Origin: Pedobacter sp. HMWF019
GTDB taxonomy: Bacteria > Bacteroidota > Bacteroidia > Sphingobacteriales > Sphingobacteriaceae
Direction of reading: 5' to 3'
DNA length: 49,781 bases
Assembly: GCF_003061025.1 (NCBI RefSeq)
Contig: NZ_QAIL01000124.1
Coordinates: 1-49,781 of the forward strand
The position numbers and the translations under genes are program-made. The notes under the pieces are model-generated. The model was given only the letters and a program-made list of their open reading frames with translations. It was not told the origin of the DNA and did no database searches. This document shows positions 34,084-42,469 of this stretch, in pieces (positions within the stretch are counted from its first letter, which is position 1; each line of letters opens with the position of its first letter).

Positions 34084-35190
34084 ATGGATATTTTGAAATC
34101 GATTGCATTTTATAACAAGTTAATTTTTTGGATTCTTATAGGGCTGTATATTCCTTTTAAAAGTGCCGGGCAATCTCCCCAAACCAATAGCAAGGGACTG
34201 AAGGATATTTATCAATCCTACTTTACCATGGGTGTAGCGGTCTCTGTTTCTTCCCTCAAGGGAGAAGAAGCCCAGCTCATTAAAAGGGAATTTGCCAGCA
34301 TTACACCTGAGAATGCCATGAAAATGGGCCCTATTCATCCCGAAGAAAACCGTTACCACTGGAAAGACGCAGACTCCATTGTCTCCTTTGCTCAAAGAAA
34401 CGGTCTAAAAGTACGGGGCCATGCCCTTTGCTGGCATGAACAAACACCTGCCTGGCTGTTTAAAGACAGCAAGGGAAATCAGGTGAGTAAAGAGGTCCTG
34501 CTTTCGAGATTGAGATCGCATATATTTACGGTAATGCAACGTTATAAAGGAAAAGTTTATGCCTGGGACGTGGTCAATGAGGCAATTGATGACCATCCGG
34601 GTGCTTACCTCAGAAATTCGCTCTGGTACCAGATCTGCGGCGAAGACTTTATAACCAAGGCTTTTGAATACGCACATGAAGCAGATCCTGATGCACTGTT
34701 GTTCTATAATGATTACAATACGGAACGGCCGGAGAAGGTAGAAAGGATCTGCCGCCTGATCAAAAACCTTAAAGACAAGAATGTACCTATATATGGTATA
34801 GGCCTGCAGGCCCACTGGTCTATTTTTGAACCCAGCACTGCCGAACTTGAAAATGCCATTAAAAAATATGCTGCCCTTGGTTTAAAGATCCAGATCACTG
34901 AACTCGATATTTCAGTTTATCCCTGGGAAAAAGAAAAAAGGGCATTACGTCCCGGAGAGCCTGATGCCTACACCTCTGCGCTTGAAAAACAGCAGATCAA
35001 CAAGTATAAAGAAGTGTTCCAGGTACTGCGTGCACACCGCAAAGAAATTACCGGGGTCACTTTCTGGAACATTTCAGACCGGCACAGCTGGCTGGATGAA
35101 TATCCGGTACAGGGACGCAAGAACTACCCGCTCCTGTTTGACCAGCAACTCAAAAGAAAAAAAGCCTTTTACGCCATAACCAAATTTTAA
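34084..35190 (+). CDS. GH10 endo-1,4-beta-xylanase
   Basis: A 368-residue single-domain GH10 xylanase with an N-terminal signal peptide (about residues 1-30, ending SAGQ). Barrel landmarks are 'ITPENAMKMGPIHPEE', 'RGHALCWHEQTPAWL', the acid/base Glu166 in 'WDVVNEAIDD', 'GIGLQAHW', and the nucleophile Glu273 in 'ITELDIS'. It lacks a lipobox and CBM, so it is probably periplasmic and acts on imported oligosaccharides, complementing the surface GH10 lipoprotein. Codons 4-8 contain a LacI-type operator-like sequence (34094-34107). The stop is followed directly by the ATG of the GH115 gene, indicating an operon with coupled translation. Confidence 0.95.
   Translation: MDILKSIAFYNKLIFWILIGLYIPFKSAGQSPQTNSKGLKDIYQSYFTMGVAVSVSSLKGEEAQLIKREFASITPENAMKMGPIHPEENRYHWKDADSIVSFAQRNGLKVRGHALCWHEQTPAWLFKDSKGNQVSKEVLLSRLRSHIFTVMQRYKGKVYAWDVVNEAIDDHPGAYLRNSLWYQICGEDFITKAFEYAHEADPDALLFYNDYNTERPEKVERICRLIKNLKDKNVPIYGIGLQAHWSIFEPSTAELENAIKKYAALGLKIQITELDISVYPWEKEKRALRPGEPDAYTSALEKQQINKYKEVFQVLRAHRKEITGVTFWNISDRHSWLDEYPVQGRKNYPLLFDQQLKRKKAFYAITKF
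34094..34107. promoter_or_regulatory. LacI-type operator-like site E inside the GH10 coding start
   Basis: TGAAATCGATTGCA matches the site C/D context TGCAATCGATTGCA at 12 of 14 positions and lies within codons 4-8. Its centre is 256 bp from that of site D, a spacing compatible with repressor looping. Confidence 0.4.
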
Positions 35191-38037
35191 ATGATGAACC
35201 GACATTTGTTACTCGTACTTTTCATGATTTGCAGCTACCAATATAGTTTTGCAATAGATGATAAAACCTATATTTCCAGTCAAGCCAGCAAGGCTCATTT
35301 TCCGCTTAGCCAGAACGGATCACCTACCTCCATATTCGTAAACCCCCAGGATTACCCCGGCGTGCTACTTGCGGCTAAAAATTTGCAGTCTGATCTGAAA
35401 CTAGTTACCGGAAATACGCCTTATTTTTACAATGTTATGCCTAAAAAAGGCATGCTCGTTATCATTGGCACCTTAGGCAAAAGCCCAGAGATTGACCTGT
35501 TGGTAAAACAGCATAAACTGGAGATATCGGCTATTAAAGGAAAATGGGAAACCTTTGTGATCCAAACTGTAAAAAAGCCCTTCCCAGGTATAGATGAAGC
35601 CCTGGTGATTACGGGCAGCGACAAAAGGGGGACCATATATGGTATTTACGACTTATCCTCTAAGATTGGTGTATCTCCCTGGTATTGGTGGGCAGATGTA
35701 CCGGTTAAGCAGCAGAAAAATCTGTTTGTTGCGCCCGGCCTGCACAGTCAAGGTACACCGGCCGTAAAATACAGAGGCATCTTCCTCAACGATGAAGCTC
35801 CGGCTCTTTCTGGCTGGTCTAAAGAGAAATTCGGAGGTTTTAACCATAAGTTTTACACCCATGTCTTTGAATTGATCCTGCGCCTGAAAGGCAATTATTT
35901 GTGGCCTGCCATGTGGGGCAATGCTTTTTATGATGATGATCCCTTAAATCCGAAGCTTGCAGACGAATATGGCATAGTGATTGGCACCTCACACCATGAA
36001 CCTTTGACCCGGGCCCACGACGAATGGAGACGGTACGGCAAAGGCCCATGGAACTATGCCACCAACGAACAAGCCCTTAAAGAATTCTGGACTAAAGGCA
36101 TTCAGAGAATGGGCAATAATGAAAGTATTGTAACTGTCGGAATGAGGGGTGATGGTGACGAACCCATGTCTGAAGGCAGCAATATTGCTCTGCTGGAGCG
36201 GATTGTAAAAGACCAGCGTCAAATCATTGCAGAGCAAACCAAAAAGGAGGCCTCTAAAACGCCACAGCTCTGGGCGCTCTATAAAGAGGTGCAGGATTAT
36301 TACGATAAAGGCATGCGTGTACCCGATGACATTACCCTGCTGCTTTGCGACGACAACTGGGGGAATATCCGAAAGCTTCCAAAGTTAAGTGACCGTCCAA
36401 GAAGTGGAGGTTATGGGGTCTATTACCATTTTGACTATGTTGGTGGCCCGAGAAATTACAAATGGTTAAATACAAATCCACTACCAAGAATCTGGGAGCA
36501 GATGAATCTGGCCTACGAATATGGCGCCAATCAGATCTGGATTGTCAACGTGGGCGATTTGAAACCTATGGAATTCCCGATAGAGTTTTTCCTGGACTAT
36601 GCCTGGTCTCCAAAAAGATGGCCTGTGGATCATCTGGAAGCCTATACCGCATTGTGGGTTGAAAAACAATTTGGAAAAAACAATGCAACAGCTATTGCAT
36701 CTGTATTGTCCAGATATGGGAAATACAGTTCAAGAAGAAAGCCGGAACTGCTGGATGCAAACACCTATAGTTTAACCAACTATAGGGAATTTGAGCGCGT
36801 TGTAGAAGAGTACCAGGTATTGCTTGCGGATGCAGAAGAACTGAATAAAAAAATTCCTGCCGATGCTAAAGATGCTTATGATCAACTGATACTCTTCCCG
36901 GTCAGGGCACTGGCAAACCTGAATGAAATGTACTATGCAGCTGCTAAAAACAATCTGTATGCTATCCAGGGAAGAGCAGCCACAAATGCTATAGCCATCA
37001 CCGTAAAAGAGCGCTTTGATCAGGACGCTGCCCTAACCAAGCATTACAATACAGAAATTAACCATGGAAAATGGAACCATATGATGGACCAGACCCATAT
37101 TGGCTACACCGGCTGGCAGCAACCAGAAGTGAATGCGGTTCCGGCAACACAGACCATTCCCTTACCCGAAAAGGCCGATATGGGTGTTGCCATAGAAGGA
37201 TCAGCAAACTGGTGGCCACATACCCAGTCGGAAGCAATTTTACCAGGCATCTACAAACAGGGCAATTCATCGGCTTATATAGAAATCTTCAATCGTGGAA
37301 AGATACCTTTTCATTATAAGATCATGCCCGAAAAACCCTGGATAAAACTCAGTCAGACAGAAGGCGAGGTTAACGATCAAGTCCGTATAAGCTTAACTGC
37401 AGACTTTTCTAAAATTCCTGATGGTAGTTTTAAAGTACCCATACTAATCCAGTCAGACCAGGGCAACTCGGTCACGGTCTATGCGGAAGTGCATCAGATA
37501 AACACGCCAAAACAGGCGAATACATTCCAGGAACAAAATGGGTACATATCCATAGAAGCCGCCAACTATACCCGTAATATTGAAACAAATGCACTGTCCT
37601 GGAAAGTGCTTCCGGACCATGGCAGAACGTCGTCTGCAGTTGCCCCATTCCCGGTAACGGCAAAGACAGAAAAACTGGCGCCACAAAGCCCAAGGCTGGA
37701 ATATGCCATTGAACTACAGCAGGCAGGTGAAGTGAAGATCAATGCTTACCTCTCTCCTACACTCGATTTCAGCCATGATATGGCTTTATCTTATGCCATT
37801 TCCATGGACGATGAAACGCCGCAAACGATTGACATCATCAAAGCCGACCAAAGAAACTGGGATACTAATGTGGCAGAGAATATAAAAATTTTGAGTTCGA
37901 AGCACGAGGTTAAAAAACCAGGTGTTCATACGCTGAAAGTATGGGCGCTTAGCCCTGGTGTAGTTTTGCAGAAACTCGTTTTGGAAACCAAGGCCATTCC
38001 GGCAAGCTATTTAGGACCACCGGAAAGCCCACGTTAA
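35191..38037 (+). CDS. GH115 xylan alpha-1,2-glucuronidase
   Basis: A 948-residue exported enzyme of family GH115, which removes (4-O-methyl)-D-glucuronic acid from internal xylose residues of glucuronoxylan. A signal peptide (residues 1-21) precedes the N-terminal domain. Characteristic core blocks include 'GTIYGIYDLSSKIGVSPWYWWADVPV', 'YRGIFLNDEAPALSGW', 'LWPAMWGNAFYDDDP', 'GIVIGTSHHEPLTRAHDEW', 'VGMRGDGDEPM' and 'GVYYHFDYVGGPRNYKWL'. A C-terminal beta-sandwich starts around 'GYISIEAANYTRNIE' (about residue 785). It abuts the xylanase gene with zero spacing. Its product supplies the hexuronate handled by the SDR/UxuA operon. Confidence 0.95.
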   Translation: MMNRHLLLVLFMICSYQYSFAIDDKTYISSQASKAHFPLSQNGSPTSIFVNPQDYPGVLLAAKNLQSDLKLVTGNTPYFYNVMPKKGMLVIIGTLGKSPEIDLLVKQHKLEISAIKGKWETFVIQTVKKPFPGIDEALVITGSDKRGTIYGIYDLSSKIGVSPWYWWADVPVKQQKNLFVAPGLHSQGTPAVKYRGIFLNDEAPALSGWSKEKFGGFNHKFYTHVFELILRLKGNYLWPAMWGNAFYDDDPLNPKLADEYGIVIGTSHHEPLTRAHDEWRRYGKGPWNYATNEQALKEFWTKGIQRMGNNESIVTVGMRGDGDEPMSEGSNIALLERIVKDQRQIIAEQTKKEASKTPQLWALYKEVQDYYDKGMRVPDDITLLLCDDNWGNIRKLPKLSDRPRSGGYGVYYHFDYVGGPRNYKWLNTNPLPRIWEQMNLAYEYGANQIWIVNVGDLKPMEFPIEFFLDYAWSPKRWPVDHLEAYTALWVEKQFGKNNATAIASVLSRYGKYSSRRKPELLDANTYSLTNYREFERVVEEYQVLLADAEELNKKIPADAKDAYDQLILFPVRALANLNEMYYAAAKNNLYAIQGRAATNAIAITVKERFDQDAALTKHYNTEINHGKWNHMMDQTHIGYTGWQQPEVNAVPATQTIPLPEKADMGVAIEGSANWWPHTQSEAILPGIYKQGNSSAYIEIFNRGKIPFHYKIMPEKPWIKLSQTEGEVNDQVRISLTADFSKIPDGSFKVPILIQSDQGNSVTVYAEVHQINTPKQANTFQEQNGYISIEAANYTRNIETNALSWKVLPDHGRTSSAVAPFPVTAKTEKLAPQSPRLEYAIELQQAGEVKINAYLSPTLDFSHDMALSYAISMDDETPQTIDIIKADQRNWDTNVAENIKILSSKHEVKKPGVHTLKVWALSPGVVLQKLVLETKAIPASYLGPPESPR

Positions 38038-38053
38038 CAGACACTTGATTAAT

Positions 38054-38112
38054 CAGTTTTATCCTGAAAAAATGCAGAATTAATCCAGCTGTTTTGATTC
38101 AGGATAAAACTG
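38054..38112. repeat. 15-bp inverted repeat around the GH95-like gene's 3' end
   Basis: CAGTTTTATCCTGAA (38054-38068) and its exact reverse complement (38098-38112) are separated by 29 nt. The right arm lies in the last codons of the leftward GH95-like gene and the left arm lies past its stop, between two convergent genes. It may serve as a 3' stabilising hairpin or weak bidirectional terminator; no T run follows. Confidence 0.6.
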
Positions 38113-40572
38113 GATATCTTCCCCCTTTTGGGTCTTTAAAACTATATTTGGATTAGAAAAGTGTTTTTTACCGATCCTCTTGTTACTGGTATAATAGCCT
38201 TTATTCCATGGTGCCAACAGGCATAGATCATTACCTTGTTCGCTAAATACACTGACCTTACTGACCATCTTTTTCTCTAAACTCGCACTAACCAGGAATG
38301 CCCCCACTGTACGTAGAGAAGTAAAAGAGGCATCTTTTTCCTTCGGCCAGTTGGGAAACAGCCTGATCTTTCCATTATACCCCTGTAAAAGGCATTCATT
38401 GATCACAGCAGGCAAAGCAAAATTTTCAAACCAGACACCCATTTTAGCCATATATTGATAATCGGAATAGTCATTATAACGACCACCTGTCTGCATCACA
38501 AGATCTGTAGCCGTACCATTTGGAAGAAGGCAATAATTAATTTGTCTCTTAAAGGTTTCCAGATCCAGTTTGCCAATTCTTGCTGCTTGTAAATTAAGTA
38601 ACACTAAGTCATTGCCACCTTCATTCTGCTGGCTATTATAGGTATTCTGCAGAATCTTTGCCATTTCTCCCTGTGTATCCAGTCCATGATCTTCCCCAGG
38701 AAAGACTGTAAATAAGGAATTGGGCAGGTTGTAAACCACCTGTTCATTTTCTTCAGGTACAGAAACAAATATTTTTCCATAATCCTTTGAAACCGCGGTC
38801 GGATAATCAGGAAAGTTCTTGAGTATGTTGTCTATTTGGCTCAGCAACTGTTTTTCAGTTTTTGTTTTTCCAAGAATGACGGTGGCCTTCTTAAAAGCTT
38901 CAAAAGCGAATTTAGTGAGGGTCAGATCAACAATACCATCATAATTATACTTAAATCCAGGTCTTAAACCATAAAGTTCAGGGGGCAACGTAGGGAAAAT
39001 ATGATATTTATGGTCTTTCCATCGGGCTGGATCAACTGCCTCTTTTCTTTGCATATAAGCCGTTAAAAATTGAACCGCCTCTTTAATAGGTTCATAAGCT
39101 CTATTCTTTAAGAAATCCTGATCTCCTGAATACAGATAGTGCCACCACAGTCCCTGTATCGCCCATGGGGTCTCACTTACCTCCCAACCCCAATCAGGAA
39201 CCGGATAGGGATTCATAGTCATCTCTACCGGATACGCGGAATGTGGAATATACATACCAGGCAAGCCATAATAGTCTTTTGCCCATTTACGGCTCACAGG
39301 CACCAAAGCTTCAATAAGATTTACATAAGGCAGATTTTTTTCCAGGTGATTGCTTGAAAAAGTCATCCAGAAAGGCTGTTGCGTATTGTAATTCATATGA
39401 TAATCGCCATGCCAGGCCGTACCAATATTGTTATAGCTCCAGTTGGCAAAAATGCCCGGGCAATTCACTCCATCTTTTGCCGCACAATTAAAGAAATATA
39501 GATTACGGTACCAAGTCTGTTCCAGAAAATGATCAGAAAGCAGTACGGAAGATTTGCTCCAATAGCTGTTCCAAGCTTTCACATTAGCCTCAAAAGCATT
39601 TGTCATGTCTTTTTTGGAAATGGTATTTCTTTCTTCCCCAGCAGAAACCGCAGCATCCAGTCCCTCCTCCAAAGAAATCGCCATAAGGAATTCCTTATTA
39701 CTGGTAAACCCAGCTTCCAGAAGGCCCATTTCCTCTCTATTTCCATTCCAGTTCGTTCTTGACTTTTTAAGCAGTGAACCTTTGAGTTTTACTGCCAGTT
39801 TAAAGGCTTTATCTTTATGATCTTTAAGTGAAGGATTCTGTTCATTTGCAGGCAGTACCTGGCGGAAAGCGAGTATTCCTTGATCTAATTGCTCCAGACT
39901 TTGAGAAGCTGAAAATTCTTTAGGTGTGGATGGATCAGGCATGATTTTAACCCTGGTAAAAGGATGCTCCATGGATCTGCCCAAACTATCCGTATAGTCT
40001 ATCCACAAGAGATCAGAGTTCATCTCTGTAAATATGTTCAGGAAAGTTTTCTGATGATCACTGGTTAAAAACTTCACTTTACACAAACCATTTGAAATGT
40101 CTAGCTCATGCCCCAGCATCGTCAATTTACGCCGGTCAAATCCAAGCAACACAGATCCGCATGGAAAAGGTCTGGGATAAGGCTTACTGTAATTTTCTGA
40201 GGCCATATGGTTATAAGCGGCATACCAGGGGTCATCTGTAAGATTTTTAAGCCCCACAGGTATCTGTTTTACCCGATCAAAAACCTCCTGGAATGTACCC
40301 AGTTTCTCTTTATTCTGTTCCGCAATCCTGATATCCCATACATTATTGTGCCCAAAATAAAGCACTACTGCATCTGGCCTGGTCGTGACAACTACACCCA
40401 TACCCCCATTTCCGAGTAAGGCACCTTCAAAAAAATCTGGCGCAGGTTTATTATAAACTAGTGTATGTTTTTTGGCGGCTTCTACTCCCGGTAATTGTGC
40501 TGCAGCAGGTTGCGAAAAGATCAGGCAAACCATAAGGAAAGAGAATGAAAAGAAAAAAGAGGCAGGTTTCAT
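38080..40572 (-). CDS. GH95-like glycoside hydrolase
   Basis: An 830-residue exported protein with a signal peptide (to about residue 25). An N-terminal beta-sandwich ('FFEGALLGNGGMGVVV', about 45-320) is followed by an (alpha/alpha)6 barrel. 'AWHGDYHMNYNTQQPFW' carries an Asn-x-Asn pair (Asn394/Asn396) in the position of the catalytic asparagines known in GH95 fucosidases, and 'TLPPELYGL' offers an acidic residue (Glu532) where GH95 has its acid. The C-terminal beta domain starts about residue 740. GH95 members are alpha-L-fucosidases or alpha-L-galactosidases; this divergent one may act on a side-chain sugar of plant polysaccharide. It is divergent from the AraC gene, with a perfect -7 box in between. 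Confidence 0.75.
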   Translation of the reverse strand: MKPASFFFSFSFLMVCLIFSQPAAAQLPGVEAAKKHTLVYNKPAPDFFEGALLGNGGMGVVVTTRPDAVVLYFGHNNVWDIRIAEQNKEKLGTFQEVFDRVKQIPVGLKNLTDDPWYAAYNHMASENYSKPYPRPFPCGSVLLGFDRRKLTMLGHELDISNGLCKVKFLTSDHQKTFLNIFTEMNSDLLWIDYTDSLGRSMEHPFTRVKIMPDPSTPKEFSASQSLEQLDQGILAFRQVLPANEQNPSLKDHKDKAFKLAVKLKGSLLKKSRTNWNGNREEMGLLEAGFTSNKEFLMAISLEEGLDAAVSAGEERNTISKKDMTNAFEANVKAWNSYWSKSSVLLSDHFLEQTWYRNLYFFNCAAKDGVNCPGIFANWSYNNIGTAWHGDYHMNYNTQQPFWMTFSSNHLEKNLPYVNLIEALVPVSRKWAKDYYGLPGMYIPHSAYPVEMTMNPYPVPDWGWEVSETPWAIQGLWWHYLYSGDQDFLKNRAYEPIKEAVQFLTAYMQRKEAVDPARWKDHKYHIFPTLPPELYGLRPGFKYNYDGIVDLTLTKFAFEAFKKATVILGKTKTEKQLLSQIDNILKNFPDYPTAVSKDYGKIFVSVPEENEQVVYNLPNSLFTVFPGEDHGLDTQGEMAKILQNTYNSQQNEGGNDLVLLNLQAARIGKLDLETFKRQINYCLLPNGTATDLVMQTGGRYNDYSDYQYMAKMGVWFENFALPAVINECLLQGYNGKIRLFPNWPKEKDASFTSLRTVGAFLVSASLEKKMVSKVSVFSEQGNDLCLLAPWNKGYYTSNKRIGKKHFSNPNIVLKTQKGEDIQFYPESKQLD

Positions 40573-40602
40573 ACAATGATTTGGTTAATGTAATACAAGA
40601 AT

Positions 40603-40610
40603 CAAAAATA
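40603..40610 (-). promoter_or_regulatory. -7 box of the GH95-like gene
   Basis: Reading leftwards, TATTTTTG matches TAnnTTTG and lies 30 nt before the ATG at 40572. It overlaps the left arm of the inverted repeat at 40608-40638. Confidence 0.5.
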
Positions 40611-40638
40611 CTATTGGGGGTAAAAAAGAAAATAGTAT
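40608..40638. promoter_or_regulatory. Inverted repeat in the GH95-like / AraC divergent promoter
   Basis: ATACTATT (40608-40615) and AATAGTAT (40631-40638) are exact reverse complements separated by 15 nt, 23 bp centre to centre (about two helical turns). The left arm overlaps the -7 box of the GH95-like gene. It is a candidate site for the adjacent AraC regulator. Confidence 0.5.
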
Positions 40639-40750
40639 ATCCTGTGATTAGAATGGATTATACTGAGAAGCAACATACAAATAGAAGAAGCAGCTTTTTA
40701 ATCGTCTATTCGTCGACGTGATTTTTTATCTTTACTAAAAATTCAATTGG

Positions 40751-41608
40751 GTGAAACCTGTGCAAGAAATTCTTATAGAGCAAACCATTACAGACTCATT
40801 TTTTATAGATCGGTTGGAAAATCGAGTTGTAAATACTGATTTTCCCAACAGGCTTAGTTATCATCGCATCATATTTGTAGAAGGTGGGACTGGAAGATTA
40901 ACCGTGGATGATTCCTTTTTTGAAGTGAAGAACAGTGAGGTTTTTTTATTATCCAAAGGGCAAATCTATCAATTTGAAACACCTTCCGTTGTTTCTGGGT
41001 ATATCGTTTCTTTTGGTGATTGTTTTTGGGAGAAGACACCCAGGAGTGCAAGTAATTGTAAAGCTGTACTATTTAATAATACAATCGCCAATCAACGTTT
41101 ACTGCCAAATGATTCAGAAATGAATGAGCTCAGCCTTCTATTCACTACCCTACTCAATGAATATGAAATGCCTGCATATACTAATCAACAGGACGCAATG
41201 GCTGCTTACCTGAAAATTATCATGATCAAACTGGCTAATGTAAAAATGACAAATGAAGATACCTTTGACAGCCAGGATTATCTATTATACCGAAAATTCA
41301 TGGATTTGCTCAGTGCTCAATACCAGAATTATCACGCAGTGAGCGACTATGCGAAAATGCTGAATATTACAGCCCGGCGACTGAGTGATCTTTGTAAACG
41401 ATGCAGTAAAAAAAATGCAAAAGAGATGATCAATGGACAAATCATTGCAGAAGCAAAGAGGTCCCTGCAATTTAGTTCCAGTCCCGTAAAAGAAATTGCT
41501 TGCCAACTTAATTTCAATACACCAGAACAGTTTAGTCATTTCTTTAAAAAGAATACCAATATATCGCCCGCTGATTATCGCAATCAATTTATCAGTATTG
41601 GGCTTTAA
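40751..41608 (+). CDS. AraC-family transcriptional regulator
   Basis: A 285-residue regulator with a GTG start. The N-terminal cupin-like sensing domain ('YHRIIFVEGGTGRLTVDDSFFEVKNSEVFLLSKGQIYQFE', about residues 35-80) precedes a C-terminal AraC-type DNA-binding domain with two helix-turn-helix motifs (about 190-283: 'VSDYAKMLNITARRLSDLCK' and 'VKEIACQLNFNTPEQFSHFFKKNTNISPADYR'). It is divergent from the GH95-like gene, so it may control it; the inverted repeat at 40608-40638 is a candidate site. The ligand is unknown. The HD-domain gene follows about 100 nt downstream on the same strand but has its own promoter-like box and a palindrome. Confidence 0.9.
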   Translation: MKPVQEILIEQTITDSFFIDRLENRVVNTDFPNRLSYHRIIFVEGGTGRLTVDDSFFEVKNSEVFLLSKGQIYQFETPSVVSGYIVSFGDCFWEKTPRSASNCKAVLFNNTIANQRLLPNDSEMNELSLLFTTLLNEYEMPAYTNQQDAMAAYLKIIMIKLANVKMTNEDTFDSQDYLLYRKFMDLLSAQYQNYHAVSDYAKMLNITARRLSDLCKRCSKKNAKEMINGQIIAEAKRSLQFSSSPVKEIACQLNFNTPEQFSHFFKKNTNISPADYRNQFISIGL

Positions 41609-41626
41609 ACCAAAAAGGTCGAAAAT

Positions 41627-41640
41627 TTTGACATGTCAAA
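41627..41640. promoter_or_regulatory. 14-bp palindrome upstream of the HD-domain gene
   Basis: TTTGACATGTCAAA is a perfect palindrome 19 nt downstream of the AraC stop and 38 nt upstream of a -7 box. It is a candidate operator controlling the HD-domain gene; the cognate regulator is unknown. Confidence 0.5.
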
Positions 41641-41677
41641 CGTAGTTATTGATATTCTCTGAAACTTTTAACGAGCA

Positions 41678-41685
41678 TAACTTTG
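41678..41685 (+). promoter_or_regulatory. -7 box of the HD-domain gene
   Basis: TAACTTTG matches TAnnTTTG exactly and lies 24 nt before the ATG at 41710. No -33 TTG with normal spacing is seen, which would suit an activator-dependent promoter. Confidence 0.45.
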
Positions 41686-41709
41686 AATTGTATAAAACAA
41701 TTTGAAATT

Positions 41710-42360
41710 ATGTCAGTAAATCGTTTAAAAAAATTAGCCGGTATCACTATCCCGGACAGTAAAATTACAATACAGGCCACCGAACTTTTACTGGAATATG
41801 GTACTGAATTTATTTACAACCACTCCTTGCGTGTTTTTCTGTTTTCATCATTAAATGCTCAACGCAAGCATTTAACGCATGATGCGGAACTGTTATACGT
41901 GGCATCCGTATTTCATGACCTTGGTCTTGTGCCTCATTACAGTAGCTCAGATCTTAGATTTGAAGTCGACGGAGCCAACGCAGCCCGCGATTTCCTAAAG
42001 GGCCATGGCATTGCAAAAGATAAGATACAGTTGGTTTGGGATACAATTGCTTTGCATACAACTATTGGTATCGCAGAGCATAAAGAAAATGAGGTAGCAT
42101 TAATGTACAGCGGAGTAGGATTAGACGTAATGGGTGAAGGTTATGAAAATTTAAGTGCACAACATAGGGAAGAAATTATAAAAGCTTTTCCTAGAAATGA
42201 TTTCAAGAAAAAAATTATCCCCACATTTTTTGGAGGATTTGAGCATAAGACTGAAACCACTTTTGGCAATATTAAAGCCGATGTATGTGCCTTTATGCTC
42301 CCCAACTTTCACCGCAAAAATTTCTGTGACTGCATTTTACATTCCCCATGGTCAGAGTAG
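41710..42360 (+). CDS. HD-domain hydrolase, cyanamide hydratase-like
   Basis: A 216-residue cytoplasmic protein of the HD superfamily. Metal-binding residues are visible: 'YNHSLRVFLF' (His38), 'VASVFHDLGL' (His69-Asp70) and 'IALHTTIGIAEH' (His116, His124), then 'EVDGANAARDFL'. The arrangement resembles fungal and yeast cyanamide hydratase / DDI2-type enzymes and related bacterial nitrile- or isonitrile-acting HD proteins, rather than nucleotide phosphohydrolases. The ATG at 41710 is preferred to a TTG at 41683 that overlaps the -7 box. The gene has no obvious tie to its carbohydrate neighbours. The substrate is unknown. Confidence 0.8.
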   Translation: MSVNRLKKLAGITIPDSKITIQATELLLEYGTEFIYNHSLRVFLFSSLNAQRKHLTHDAELLYVASVFHDLGLVPHYSSSDLRFEVDGANAARDFLKGHGIAKDKIQLVWDTIALHTTIGIAEHKENEVALMYSGVGLDVMGEGYENLSAQHREEIIKAFPRNDFKKKIIPTFFGGFEHKTETTFGNIKADVCAFMLPNFHRKNFCDCILHSPWSE

Positions 42361-42469
42361 CTCTCAGGATCAACACTACAAGGTCTGTTAATTCGCTATT
42401 AAGGGTTTATTAATTTGTGGGAATATCTTTATTCAGGATTACTATAAATTTAAGAACCTAACCGAACAA

